Shown here piece by piece: positions 1-5,507 of a stretch of DNA of 5,507 bases. The notes below the pieces were generated by a model, which saw nothing but the letters and a program-made list of their open reading frames with translations, was not told where the DNA came from and made no database searches. Numbering within the stretch: position 1 is the stretch's first letter; every line of letters starts with the position of its first letter. This DNA is from DAISLF01 sp964517345 (GTDB lineage Bacteria > Patescibacteriota > Gracilibacteria > Peribacterales > Peribacteraceae), in NCBI GenBank assembly GCA_964517345.1, contig CAZFBZ010000068.1, positions 1-5,507 on the forward strand, in the 5' to 3' direction. The position numbers were made by a program, and so were the translations under genes.

Positions 1-25
1 GAAGAGGACAGGAAAGAGGACAGAG

Positions 26-52
26 GCCCTCAGATCATCTGATCAGCCGGGC
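26..52 (-). terminator. Weak stem-loop just after the large gene's stop
   Basis: On the minus strand, four bases after the TGA, GCCC (52-49) can pair with GGGC (29-26), and inside it TCAGA (42-38) with TCTGA (34-30) around a 3-base loop. A 6-base bulge on one side separates the two stems. The following sequence is pyrimidine-rich (CTCTGTCCTCTTTCC) but has no clean T-tract. It is a possible transcription end; the remainder of 1-55 shows nothing else. Confidence 0.25.
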
Positions 53-55
53 ACA

Positions 56-1861
56 TCACGAACTCGCCACGGTGTCCTCCAGAGCCCTTTCGTCGTCGCT
101 TCTGGTGATCTGCATGGGCAGATTGTCGTCGTCGGGGATGTAGAGGACCGAATTGGTTTTTTCATCGAGCTCCCAATTAAATACGTCATTAAAACTGGAA
201 GCAGTCTGGGATCTGGCTAGCAACTCATCTGATCCAATTGACGGCATCAAACTCGCACTTTTGCGCACAAACCGGTTAAGTCCGAGTGTGTACTCGAAGA
301 AATTTCCGCCGAATTTGTTGTACCCCTGCAACTGAACGGTTTGCCCGTGCTCGCCCGCTCCAATAACGGTGGGCTTGGGGAGGTTGCCGAGTTGTTCATA
401 CAGGCTGCGGATGAATGTGGCGTTGTAACAAGTCTCAAAGATGAGGATGTCACGGTCTTCCGGCTTGGCCTTTTTGGGCATGGGGAATTTCCGCTCTCTG
501 TCTCTAAGAGCGTCCGCCAATTCTGCTACAGTGATAGTCACGGCAGAGTCGGGGACAGAAATGGTCCCACCGATTATATGTCCATGAGTGAGGAAGAGAG
601 CATCCGGAGAACCATGCATGCTGAAGAGAAACGTCGCAGGTCTCTTCGTCGTCCGTATCTGCTCGAGCATGTTTTTCTTTGCCTTCAAAGCGGATTCAGT
701 ATCGTTTTTTGGTCGAATGAAGGTGAAGGAGCCGTTTTCCCCCATCTGTAGCCTAATCGCGTCCTGTGTAGCCGTCTTGCCGTGCGCATGTTTATCGCCG
801 GAACTTTTCTCCCAGTCTTCAACAATCCTTCTCTCAAGAGGTTTTCCATTCCGGTCGAGCAGTTCACTGATGAGTTCTCCATGAGCGAGAAAGACAGTTG
901 TTCTCCCCCGGAATAGCGCGATTTTTTCGTAGGTTTTCCGTGCCGCGATGATGCGATCATACTCTGTCTCGACGTTTTTTTTCGTCACGTCTTTTTTCTG
1001 GAAGAACAAGTTCCGCGCGATCATCACGCGGATCTGCGCTCGCCATTTCACCTTATTCATCCTTGAAGCTGTAGTGGATATCCTGCTCCAATCGATCCAC
1101 TCCTCGCGCACGTCTACCACGTACCGCAGAGCGGGATCCTCAATAAAAGCCTTGATATTGATGAATGCATTTCGCTGCAGCACATCAGCTGCGATCTTTT
1201 CGATCTCTTTTTTGTGCCCTGTCACGGCGATCAGCCGCTTCTGCTGTTCTTCGGTGAGGCCGGCGGTTTTGTCCATGGCCGCGATCAGCGCTTTTACCGT
1301 CGTGGCGTTTCCCAGGGTGAAGGCGGCTTCTTCCAGAAGCGCGAATGCGTAGGATGCTTTCTTGTACGTCTCATACTTCCTAAAGGCGAGCTCCGGATCT
1401 TTCCGCACCGCTTGGGTAAGGATTCCCCGGCCGCGGGGACAGGCGATGATGTATGTCGCTGCTGAGTAGCACGCCTCATGCACCATGTCGTATGCCCTGG
1501 ATCGCTGCAGCAAGCCGAGGAAGAACCGCTCGATGTCTTCCGGTTTGGTGTCGGCTAATGCCTCCTCGTCCATCAGTTTGCCCGTCTCCTGATCGTAGAA
1601 ATACACATTCAGTCTTTTCTGATTCTTTGCGTCGAAGGTGATGCGATAGTCCCTGACCTGATCGAAATGTGCCTCCTGGCCCTTCTGGCCGGATGTTTTG
1701 CGATAGGTCATTCGCAGATCCGGGACATACGCGTCTGTCGTATTGTTGACGTAATCGGTTTCCCAATAGAGCCTGCCGTTACCATAATACTTATTGAAGA
1801 CCTTTTCTTTTTTGTTGTTGAGAAAGATGTGCCTGAACGAATTTCCCTGCAGATCGCTGTC
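56..1861 (-). CDS. C-terminal part of large protein with caspase/CHAT-like (clan CD) peptidase domain; 5' end lost in gap
   Basis: 601 codons run from the gap edge to a TGA stop at 56-58; numbering here starts at the first full codon after the gap. Residues 1-110 look beta-rich, with many Tyr/Phe/Asp/Asn (NKYYGNGRLYWETDY). Residues 110-320 look helical. From about 405 the pattern fits a clan CD cysteine peptidase: a hydrophobic strand ending in His416-Gly417 (TFLFSMHGSPD, codon 614-616), a second hydrophobic strand ending in Glu-Thr-Cys478 (DILIFETCYN, codon 428-430), then a Gly-rich segment at 518-527 (GGNFFEYTLG) like the one following the catalytic Cys in these families. A 62-residue His-Cys spacing is plausible for caspase, metacaspase or CHAT folds. 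There is no signal peptide or membrane segment in the visible part, so it is probably cytosolic. Substrate and role are unknown. Most likely it continues the reading frame beginning at 2993. The catalytic assignment rests on motif reading only. Confidence 0.8.
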   Translation of the reverse strand, partial: DSDLQGNSFRHIFLNNKKEKVFNKYYGNGRLYWETDYVNNTTDAYVPDLRMTYRKTSGQKGQEAHFDQVRDYRITFDAKNQKRLNVYFYDQETGKLMDEEALADTKPEDIERFFLGLLQRSRAYDMVHEACYSAATYIIACPRGRGILTQAVRKDPELAFRKYETYKKASYAFALLEEAAFTLGNATTVKALIAAMDKTAGLTEEQQKRLIAVTGHKKEIEKIAADVLQRNAFINIKAFIEDPALRYVVDVREEWIDWSRISTTASRMNKVKWRAQIRVMIARNLFFQKKDVTKKNVETEYDRIIAARKTYEKIALFRGRTTVFLAHGELISELLDRNGKPLERRIVEDWEKSSGDKHAHGKTATQDAIRLQMGENGSFTFIRPKNDTESALKAKKNMLEQIRTTKRPATFLFSMHGSPDALFLTHGHIIGGTISVPDSAVTITVAELADALRDRERKFPMPKKAKPEDRDILIFETCYNATFIRSLYEQLGNLPKPTVIGAGEHGQTVQLQGYNKFGGNFFEYTLGLNRFVRKSASLMPSIGSDELLARSQTASSFNDVFNWELDEKTNSVLYIPDDDNLPMQITRSDDERALEDTVASS

Positions 1862-1862
1862 G

Positions 1863-1962
1863 NNNNNNNNNNNNNNNNNNNNNNNNNNNNNNNNNNNNNN
1901 NNNNNNNNNNNNNNNNNNNNNNNNNNNNNNNNNNNNNNNNNNNNNNNNNNNNNNNNNNNNNN
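1863..1962. other. Assembly gap of 100 N
   Basis: Exactly 100 undetermined bases, the usual placeholder for a scaffold gap of unknown size. It falls inside minus-strand coding sequence. The frame before the gap (from 2993) and the frame after it (ending at 56) differ by one base when the gap is taken as 100. They become continuous if the real length is a multiple of three. Any translation through the Ns, or of the few codons past them in the other frame, is meaningless. Confidence 0.98.
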
Positions 1963-2993
1963 GTCGCGTTCCCTTCGTCGTCTTTTTTCTGCAAGCTGCG
2001 GTTGCAGATTGTCTTCTGCAGCCTGTCAATTTCCTTGTCGTTTTTTTTGAATTGATCCTGGGCGGCGAGGATTTCCGCCCAGGCGGTTTTCTGATCGGCA
2101 GTGAAATCCGTCGTATTGATGTTGGTCAGGGATTCATTGGGATAATTTCGCAGATCCCGGAGGATTGTCCTAACCATGTCCTTTTTTGCAAAAAGAGGTT
2201 GGTGCTTGGTGGAGAGAATCGCTACGCGCTGACGGAAGAGAAGGTTTTGCAGCCTCAGTTGTTGCCAAGTCTTCACCTGTTCGGGCGTAGGCCCCGCGGT
2301 CATTTCAAACAGGTCTGTCGGCATCACGACGAATGTTTTCTGTTGATCGTCTTCCTCTGCGGTGAATTCGCAGCGAATTCGGCCGGCGTTGATGTGTAGG
2401 CCCTTGAGAGGGAAACGTTTGGCAATGCGTCCGAGACACATGATCAGGTTCGGTCCTACAGACTCGTTGAAACGCTCCAGTTCGACCGGCCCATTGAATT
2501 CCACCGTGGCACCCCTGATTTCCACGCGCGTGATATCGTACGTGTCGTTGAGCTCTGCGCGCACTTCGTCTTTCAGTTCGAATGTGAATTCCAGAGTCTT
2601 GTCTTTCAACTTGGCGCCGCCGATATGTCTGTTGCCCCTCAGGCGTGTTTGCAGGTTGGCGCGGAGAATCGGATCGAAGCTCTTGAGCGTTTCCTCCTTC
2701 AGATCTTGCAGTTCCTTTGCCTTCGATGCGTCGAGCTGCTCGTATTTTTTCTCGATTGCTTCAAGCTTTTCTCTCAGAGCCCTGCCTTCCTCCCATGGTA
2801 GGCGGAAACCAATGCCATTCACCCGGCGCATGATGTCTCCCAGGTCTTTGTGGATGCGCATTCCATCAATGGCTCGTGCTCGCTCTTCGTCCTCTTTACC
2901 GCCCTTCTCCGCTGCCTGCTGTTTCTCCTGTGCCTCTGCGAAGGCGAGTAGACGGTGCTCTGCGACGAGGGAGAATGTGTGTTTGTTCAGCAT
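1963..2993 (-). CDS. N-terminal part of large hypothetical protein, truncated by gap
   Basis: 343 codons from ATG at 2991-2993 to the gap. The protein starts MLNKHTFSLVAEHRLLAFAE and has no signal peptide or membrane helix. Residues 15-45 are charged and helical (EKQQAAEKGGKEDEERAR). Residues 67-105 have a heptad-like Leu/Glu/Lys pattern suggesting a coiled coil. Residues 125-225 alternate hydrophobic and polar residues as in a beta-rich domain (KTLEFTFEL, TRVEIRGATVEFNG, KTFVVMPTDLFEM). Residues 237-340 are again helical, Gln/Lys-rich and end in KKDDE. I do not recognise a family. The ATG lies 6 bases after the stop of the 106-aa gene, so the two are probably cotranscribed. The nearest purine-rich GAGGA (3010-3014) is 16 bases upstream, too far for a normal Shine-Dalgarno, so translation may depend on the gene in front. 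It is likely the front of the same protein as the peptidase-like part at 56-1861. Confidence 0.82.
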
Positions 2994-2999
2994 GGGGAA

Positions 3000-3320
3000 T
3001 CAAGAGAAATCCTCAAGAGCGGATTCGGCTTTTCCGCTTTCATCCGAGCGTTGCGTCTCTTCGGCATCGGCGCGGAGACGGGGGAGCGTGTGTGTCTGAA
3101 AATCCCGCAGCACCTGCTCGTATTCTTCGTCCAGCTTCCGCGCTTCCGCCAGAAAGCGGTGTTCGATATCCCGGGCTTTGGTGTCCTCGCGTTGTAAAAT
3201 CGCCTCCACAGTCTGGAGTTCCTCCGGGGTCATGGACGGCACCCCCGCAAAAATCTTCTCCTTCACTTTCAAGGGGAGCGAGCGGGACGTCTTCAGCAGC
3301 TGGAGGATGCGATCAACCAT
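3000..3320 (-). CDS. Small charged helical protein of unknown function, first gene of the operon
   Basis: 106 residues starting MVDRILQLLKTSRSLPLKVK. The frame is open further upstream to 3383, but only with a TTG start. ATG 3318-3320 is preferred because a strong promoter -10 box sits just in front of it and would leave any earlier start untranscribed. Residues 1-25 form an amphipathic helix, 30-40 (SMTPEELQTVE) look like a helix cap plus helix, and 41-75 are highly charged and probably coiled coil (KARDIEHRFLAEARKLDEEYEQ). The tail from 85 is acidic and Ser-rich (ending ALEDFS), probably disordered. There is no signal peptide, membrane segment or catalytic motif. Its stop is 6 bases before the ATG of the large gene, so it may act as a partner or regulator of that product. 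This is inferred from position only. Confidence 0.72.
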   Translation of the reverse strand: MVDRILQLLKTSRSLPLKVKEKIFAGVPSMTPEELQTVEAILQREDTKARDIEHRFLAEARKLDEEYEQVLRDFQTHTLPRLRADAEETQRSDESGKAESALEDFS

Positions 3321-3356
3321 CCTCTTATTATAGCCTAAAAAGCGGCTTTCTGCCAA
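3318..3356 (-). promoter_or_regulatory. Sigma70-type promoter, probably leaderless, for the 3320-to-56 operon
   Basis: Reading the minus strand, a -35-like TTGGCA (3356-3351, five of six matches to TTGACA) is followed by an 18-base spacer and a perfect -10 TATAAT (3332-3327). Only six bases (AAGAGG) separate the -10 box from ATG 3320. Transcription would normally begin about seven bases after the -10 box, on or next to the A of the ATG, so the mRNA would have essentially no leader. AAGAGG abuts the ATG directly, too close to work as a Shine-Dalgarno. This site decides the start chosen for the 106-aa gene. Confidence 0.75.
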
Positions 3357-3374
3357 TGCACGGGCAGGCAGTCC

Positions 3375-3797
3375 GTGCGACAATCAGGCGTGATCTCCCA
3401 TGCCCGCAAGCGCGGTTTCGTCCGCTTCGCGAAGTACACCGGCATCGGCATGTCCACGTTCGCGCTGGATCTGGTTCTCCTGATCATCTGCACCGACGTG
3501 TTTGGCATTCCGCCCGTCCTGTCTGCAGGCATGTGCTTCCTGCTCGCGATCTCGCTGCACTACGTCTTCTCGCGGCGGCATGTCTTCCATGGGACCGTGC
3601 GCCCGGTTCGCAGTGGTTACGTCATCTTCCTGTGCATCGCCTTCGGAGGGCTGGCTCTGGTGACAGGCCTCATGCATCTGCTCGTCAACATCCTGGGTAT
3701 GCACTACATCCCGAGCCGTATTCTCGTCGCCGCGTTCGTCGGCATGTGGAACTACCTGATGAATCTCCACGTGAACTTCAAGGTCGCGGGCAGATGA
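3375..3797 (+). CDS. GtrA-family membrane protein
   Basis: 140 residues, a typical length for the GtrA family (small four-helix membrane proteins linked to polysaccharide synthesis and thought to help move lipid-linked sugars across the membrane). The family pattern is clear: an N-terminal FVRFAKYTGIGMSTFALDLVLL, a second helix at about 46-64 ending in HYVFSRRHVF (the usual aromatic/Arg stretch after helix 2), a third at about 81-101, a fourth at about 112-130, and the closing NYLMNLHVNFK. The start is GTG at 3375-3377; the first in-frame ATG falls inside helix 1, so it is too late. A later GTG at 3390 is possible. No good Shine-Dalgarno is seen. It is divergent from the minus-strand operon and convergent with the gene ending at 3810. 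No glycosyltransferase lies beside it here, so its substrate cannot be guessed. Confidence 0.9.
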   Translation: MRQSGVISHARKRGFVRFAKYTGIGMSTFALDLVLLIICTDVFGIPPVLSAGMCFLLAISLHYVFSRRHVFHGTVRPVRSGYVIFLCIAFGGLALVTGLMHLLVNILGMHYIPSRILVAAFVGMWNYLMNLHVNFKVAGR

Positions 3798-3807
3798 AGC
3801 CCGTTTT
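3787..3807 (+). terminator. Small intrinsic terminator overlapping the GtrA stop codon
   Basis: CGGGC (3787-3791) pairs with GCCCG (3799-3803) around a 7-base loop containing the TGA stop (3795-3797), followed by TTTT (3804-3807). A G-U pair can extend the stem by one base. The stem is short, but GC-rich and directly followed by T, as expected of a compact Rho-independent terminator for plus-strand transcription. The minus-strand reading has no T-tract after the stem, so it would not terminate the convergent gene. Confidence 0.5.
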
Positions 3808-3809
3808 CC

Positions 3810-5489
3810 TCAGGCTGCGGTTTTGCTGCCCTTCTTCCACAGCATGTATCCCCACAGGATCGCGATGCCGGCGGCATAGAACCCGACACTCAGAAGCGTG
3901 AAGAGCGCGGACGGCGACTGCTGGATCGTCGCGATGGTGCCCTCGGGATGAAACAGGGTCTGGAAGAGCAGGAACACGACGACGAAGAACAGCGCCGCCC
4001 AGACCGCCCGACGCCACTGGAAGATCGTGCCGCCCGCGACGGAGGGCAGCGGGAGCAGTTCGAAGAACACGCCCTCCAGCAGCACGATGAAGAGCAGATT
4101 CGCCGTATCGTAGAGCACCGGCTTCGGACCGAAGACGGGCAGTGCCGCCCACAGAATGAGCGAGATCAGCAGCATCCAGGTGAGGCTCAGGAATTCCAGC
4201 AATCCTTCGTTCCGTCCGGCTCGCAGCAGCAGGAACAATCCCACCGGCAGGCCGTAGATGTAGCCGGGGCTCAACTGGAATGTGCGGCTCAGATAGACGC
4301 AGAGCAGCGCGACGAGCAGGCCGGCGATGTTGCCCTCGAACCACGCCTCGCTCTTCCATCGCTTTGCCACGACAAAGCGTAGAACATCGGGCGTGTAGGC
4401 CGCCGCCGTCACGGTGATCACGGCCACCAGGATGATGCCGAGATTCTGTGACGGGAAGAGGCTGAACTGCGGGTTGATGTACGCGCCGACGATGCCGTAG
4501 AGCACCAGCAGGATCGCAACGAACCAGATCGCGCGCCGCACCTCCGGGCGGGCGAAGAAGGCCTGCATCCATCCGACACCCGGGAGCGCGGCGAGACGGG
4601 CTTTGACGGTCTGCCCCTCCGACTCGGCGAGCGCGTTGAGCAGTCCATTGGAGACGCCGGTGACGACCAGGAACAGGAAGGCAAAGAACGGCACCCGTAG
4701 CAGCGCGGAGGCCGCCGTGTCCGCCGTGCCTTGTGCCGACGCGACGGGGATCAGCCAGGTCAGGAACTCAAACAGCAGTACCGTTGCGATTGCCTGCAGG
4801 GGCAGACGTCCGAGCAGGCGGCGCAGCATCTCCGGGTCGCCCAGCGAGAGACGCCGCAGCACCTCGCCGCCGATCCCGATGATGAATGTGATCAGCAGCG
4901 CGAGGAGCGCGTTGTTGCTCATCGACGATGCCGTGAAGGCCGCCGGGCGGGCGATCAGCGCCGGGTCGATCACCGGCACGTCGTAGCCGAAATTCGCGCG
5001 TTCCCAGAATCCCGCGTCCGCGGGCGGTTCGGGTTCGGTGATCACGATGACGCTGCTCTGGTCGCTCGATGCAGAAGACAGAGAAGAGGCGAAAGACGAC
5101 GCGACGCTCGATCGCGCGGCAACCGATGCTCTCGCCGATGAGCGGACAGCCGCAACAGAGGAGGCGCGCGATGAAGCGGCGGCACTGCTGGAGACGGAGG
5201 GTTTCGAGATTGCCGCCGACGACACACTGCTTGCAGGCTTCTGTTCCACGGATGACGCCGCGCTGGAGATGGCCGGCGTGTCTGCTACCGACGACGCGGC
5301 TTCCGACGAGCGGCTGTCCGCGGGTGGATCGCGCGGCGGAGGCACCGAGCCGTCTGTCGGGGGATTCTTCGTGGCGGCGGACGATGTGGCAGTGCCATCC
5401 GCATTCTGCGCCAGAACGCTTGTCGAGCTTAACGATGCGATCGCCGCGAGGGTGATCAGCAGGAGGGCAGGGGACGAGAGGCGTCGCAT
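3810..5489 (-). CDS. Signal-peptide, Ser/Ala-linker, polytopic membrane protein of unknown function
   Basis: 559 residues, ATG 5487-5489 to TGA 3810-3812. Residues 1-27 form a good signal peptide (MRR, hydrophobic core ALLLITLAAIASL, probable cleavage after SVLA before QNADG). Residues 28-56 are Pro/Asp-rich and 57-146 are a low-complexity Ser/Ala linker. Residues 147-190 (VIVITEPEPPADAGFWERAN onward) lead into about eleven hydrophobic helices at roughly 193-213, 232-252, 264-285, 319-337, 349-367, 385-401, 409-424, 430-453, 462-481, 494-512 and 527-550, ending in KKGSKTAA. The linker would lie outside the cytoplasmic membrane. There are no transporter, enzyme or glycosyltransferase signatures I recognise; polar residues within helices are few. 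Its 3' end faces the GtrA gene with 12 bases between them. A cleaved signal peptide in front of a polytopic domain is unusual and suggests an exposed N-terminal stalk. Confidence 0.88.
   Translation of the reverse strand: MRRLSSPALLLITLAAIASLSSTSVLAQNADGTATSSAATKNPPTDGSVPPPRDPPADSRSSEAASSVADTPAISSAASSVEQKPASSVSSAAISKPSVSSSAAASSRASSVAAVRSSARASVAARSSVASSFASSLSSASSDQSSVIVITEPEPPADAGFWERANFGYDVPVIDPALIARPAAFTASSMSNNALLALLITFIIGIGGEVLRRLSLGDPEMLRRLLGRLPLQAIATVLLFEFLTWLIPVASAQGTADTAASALLRVPFFAFLFLVVTGVSNGLLNALAESEGQTVKARLAALPGVGWMQAFFARPEVRRAIWFVAILLVLYGIVGAYINPQFSLFPSQNLGIILVAVITVTAAAYTPDVLRFVVAKRWKSEAWFEGNIAGLLVALLCVYLSRTFQLSPGYIYGLPVGLFLLLRAGRNEGLLEFLSLTWMLLISLILWAALPVFGPKPVLYDTANLLFIVLLEGVFFELLPLPSVAGGTIFQWRRAVWAALFFVVVFLLFQTLFHPEGTIATIQQSPSALFTLLSVGFYAAGIAILWGYMLWKKGSKTAA
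5052..5321 (-). repeat. Low-complexity Ser/Ala-coding region
   Basis: It encodes residues 57-146 of the 559-aa membrane protein. By count, 37 Ser and 23 Ala make up 60 of the 90 residues, mostly as SS-A and A-SS steps with scattered Val, Arg and Thr. Ser codons are mixed, so this is a compositional repeat at protein level rather than a DNA tandem repeat. It probably forms a flexible extracytoplasmic linker. Confidence 0.8.
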
Positions 5490-5497
5490 GAGGGTGC

Positions 5498-5503
5498 AGT
5501 ATA
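5498..5503 (-). promoter_or_regulatory. -10-like box close to the ATG of the membrane-protein gene
   Basis: On the minus strand TATACT (5503-5498, five of six matches to TATAAT) is followed by eight bases (GCACCCTC) and then ATG 5489. Those eight bases contain no Shine-Dalgarno. The expected transcription start falls within a base or two of the ATG, so the message would be leaderless or nearly so. The matching -35 would lie beyond the window edge and cannot be checked. Confidence 0.5.
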
Positions 5504-5507
5504 GCCC

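Noticed and set aside
1..28. Imperfect direct repeat of about 12 bases (GAAGAGGACAG / GAAAGAGGACAG)
   Set aside because: There are only two copies at the window edge, with no flanking structure, and it cannot be extended or interpreted.
974..996. T-runs that could suggest a plus-strand terminator
   Set aside because: They lie inside the large minus-strand gene and encode Lys-rich stretches. No GC-rich stem precedes them.
2041..2048. T8 run, read as A8 on the minus strand, forming A AAA AAC in the coding phase of the large gene, with a 7-bp hairpin at 1988-2008
   Set aside because: The heptamer is a classic frameshift sequence, but the hairpin begins about 31 bases downstream, much farther than the usual 5-9. 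A -1 shift would also not lead into the frame seen after the gap.
2876..3901. A 341-codon plus-strand open frame
   Set aside because: It runs antisense through the starts of two minus-strand genes and across the GtrA gene in another frame. Its translation is Arg/Pro/Ser-rich and has no recognisable domain pattern, as expected of a shadow frame in GC-rich sequence.
3778..4572. A 264-codon minus-strand open frame inside the membrane-protein gene
   Set aside because: It is an alternate frame of the 559-aa gene with an Arg/Gly/His-rich translation. The hydrophobic helix pattern is only in the other frame.
1..5507. Alternative genetic code (TGA as glycine), considered because the window looks like CPR
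   Set aside because: All four gene ends visible use TGA as stop at sensible positions, and no gene has internal TGA codons.
1..5507. CRISPR array, tRNA, rRNA, insertion sequence or attachment site
   Set aside because: No regularly spaced repeats, cloverleaf, ribosomal sequence, transposase or terminal inverted repeats were found on either strand.

Overview
The window looks like a piece of a draft or metagenome-assembled bacterial genome. It is densely coded, uses the standard code with TGA stops, and has a 100-N scaffold gap at 1863-1962. The mix of genes suggests the Candidate Phyla Radiation, perhaps Peribacteria or a relative: a secreted or anchored membrane protein with a long Ser/Ala linker, a GtrA-type membrane protein, and large cytosolic proteins with no recognisable family. 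This is an inference from style; no marker gene is present.

Layout from left to right. Minus-strand block 3320 to 56: a 106-aa helical protein (3000-3320), followed after 6 bases by a large gene beginning at 2993. The gap interrupts that gene. 343 residues are visible before the gap (1963-2993) and 601 after it, ending in TGA at 56-58. The two parts are probably one protein of at least about 944 residues if the true gap length is a multiple of three; otherwise they are two consecutive genes. The C-terminal part carries a His-Gly / Glu-Thr-Cys pair in the arrangement of clan CD cysteine peptidases (caspase/CHAT-like). It is the most interesting element in the window.

A 54-base divergent intergenic region (3321-3374) holds a strong sigma70-type promoter for the minus-strand block. 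Its -10 box lies only 6 bases from the ATG, which suggests a leaderless mRNA. To the right, a plus-strand GtrA-family gene (3375-3797) ends in a small terminator hairpin whose loop contains the stop codon. It converges on a minus-strand gene (3810-5489) for a signal-peptide, Ser/Ala-linker, about 11-TM membrane protein of unknown function. That gene also has a -10-like box just upstream of its ATG and no Shine-Dalgarno.

The two right-hand genes are visibly more GC-rich than much of the left-hand block. Coding or regulatory sequence fills the window apart from the gap, and no gene-free stretch exceeds 300 bases. No RNA genes, CRISPR arrays, insertion sequences or attachment sites were found.
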